DNA from: Mycolicibacterium boenickei
Lineage (GTDB): Bacteria; Actinomycetota; Actinomycetes; Mycobacteriales; Mycobacteriaceae
DNA: 64,000 bases
NCBI RefSeq assembly: GCF_010731295.1
Contig: NZ_AP022579.1
Location: 2,852,001 to 2,916,000, forward strand
Direction: 5' to 3'
Part shown: piece after piece, positions 63,360-64,000 of the stretch
How the letters are laid out: every line of letters starts with the position of its first letter
How positions within the stretch are numbered: the stretch's first letter is position 1
Program-made: the position numbers and the translations under genes
Notes under the pieces: model-generated
The model's input: the letters and a program-made list of their open reading frames with translations, nothing else
What the model was told of the DNA's origin: nothing
Database searches by the model: none

Positions 63360-64000
63360 CCAAGCCCCACATCGGCGGGTCGATCGAGGAACTGCTCGAG
63401 CGCAGTGGGAGGTTCTTCACCGCCGGTGAGTTCTCCGGCGACCTGCGTACGGTCACACGCCAGGGGGGCCGTCAGGGCGACGTGTTCTACCGGGACCGGT
63501 GGAGCCACGACAAGGTGGTGCGCTCCACCCACGGGGTCAACTGCACGGGATCGTGCTCGTGGAAGATCTACGTCAAGGACGGGATCATCACCTGGGAGAC
63601 CCAGGAGACCGACTACCCGTCCGTCGGACCCGACCGCCCCGAATACGAGCCGCGCGGGTGCCCGCGCGGTGCGGCGTTCTCCTGGTACACCTACTCGCCG
63701 ACGCGGGTGCGGTATCCGTACGCACGTGGCGTGCTGGTCGAGATGTACCGGGAAGCCAAGGCGCGCCTGAAGGATCCGGTGTTGGCCTGGGCCGACATCC
63801 AGGGGGATCCGGAACGCCGCAAGCGCTATCACCAGGCCCGCGGCAAGGGCGGCCTGGTCCGGGTCAGCTGGACCGAGGCGACCGAGATGATCGCCGCCGC
63901 GCATGTGCACACGATCAAGACCTACGGTCCGGACCGGGTAGCCGGTTTCTCGCCGATCCCGGCGATGTCGATGGTGTCGTTCGCCGCCGGCTCGCGGTTC
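63356..64000 (+). CDS. narG: Respiratory nitrate reductase alpha subunit NarG, 5' part
   Basis: The gene begins with ATG overlapping the narK stop and runs off the right edge after 215 codons. The N-terminal part shows the NarG [4Fe-4S] FS0 pattern: a histidine then CTGSC (HGVNCTGSCSWK near residue 60) and a further cysteine in PRGCPRGAAF near residue 105. It is the molybdenum-bis-MGD catalytic subunit reducing nitrate to nitrite at the cytoplasmic face of the NarGHI complex. The rest of the operon (narH, narJ, narI) would lie outside the window. Confidence 0.95.
   Translation, partial: MTKPHIGGSIEELLERSGRFFTAGEFSGDLRTVTRQGGRQGDVFYRDRWSHDKVVRSTHGVNCTGSCSWKIYVKDGIITWETQETDYPSVGPDRPEYEPRGCPRGAAFSWYTYSPTRVRYPYARGVLVEMYREAKARLKDPVLAWADIQGDPERRKRYHQARGKGGLVRVSWTEATEMIAAAHVHTIKTYGPDRVAGFSPIPAMSMVSFAAGSRF

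Overview
The window is chromosomal DNA of a fast-growing mycobacterium (Mycolicibacterium type). The evidence is high G+C at third codon positions, an MmpL transporter, Mce-associated membrane proteins, the two TIGR00027-type methyltransferases, a DUF732 protein, Ala/Pro-rich secreted proteins, PimE (phosphatidylinositol mannoside synthesis), alpha-methylacyl-CoA racemase and a class I F420/PPOX protein. From about 26.6 kb to the end the gene order follows M. tuberculosis Rv1142c to Rv1161 as I remember it: crotonase, mcr, SDR, mmpL13, methyltransferase, sirtuin, GntR, Omt, Rv1155-like, a small basic protein, Rv1156-like, two Ala/Pro-rich secreted proteins, pimE, pterin dehydratase, mutT2, narG. 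Several blocks absent from that order are inserted into it. I see no tRNA, rRNA, CRISPR array, IS element or phage gene. No stretch above 300 bases lacks a gene.

Layout. 0-13.4 kb: a truncated gene, an aldehyde dehydrogenase, a secreted protein, an NlpC/P60-like hydrolase, a kinase-aminotransferase fusion with an alpha/beta hydrolase, a TetR gene, then a tight operon of two Mce-associated proteins, an epoxide-hydrolase-like enzyme and a WS/DGAT-like acyltransferase, then a TetR/SDR divergent pair and a DoxX protein. 13.4-19.8 kb: a large DUF3556 membrane protein behind a KstR-type operator, and a FadR-type regulator divergent from a thiolase, enoyl-CoA hydratase and acyl-CoA dehydrogenase beta-oxidation operon. 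19.8-26.6 kb: an MPT70-like fasciclin protein, two MFS exporters, a GlxA-type regulator, a gamma-carbonic anhydrase, an aldo/keto reductase and a TetR regulator. 26.6-36.3 kb: branched-chain acyl-CoA metabolism (crotonase, mcr, SDR, nitronate monooxygenase), an intact mmpL13 with its TetR gene and a methyltransferase, then a class III sirtuin divergent from a YtrA-type GntR gene.

36.3-42.4 kb holds an inserted oxygenase cluster: a PucR-like regulator, an EthA-family Baeyer-Villiger monooxygenase and a complete CYP102/P450BM3-type P450-reductase fusion. 42.4-48.5 kb: two SAM methyltransferases, hydroxypyruvate isomerase, DUF1697, a lipoprotein esterase, the Rv1155-like protein and an acyltransferase-3. 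48.6-56.0 kb, all on the minus strand: a LytS/LytTR two-component system in one run with two acetate/pyruvate-type sodium symporters and their small membrane partners, ending in an MFS gene. 56-64 kb: the conserved block ending with pimE, phhB, mutT2, narK and the start of narG.

Beyond the genes, two families of intergenic palindromes sit in tail-to-tail gaps. Several perfect or near-perfect operators lie at divergent promoters. At least sixteen start codons lie 6-8 bases behind a TANNNT -10 hexamer and lack a clear Shine-Dalgarno sequence, which points to leaderless transcripts.
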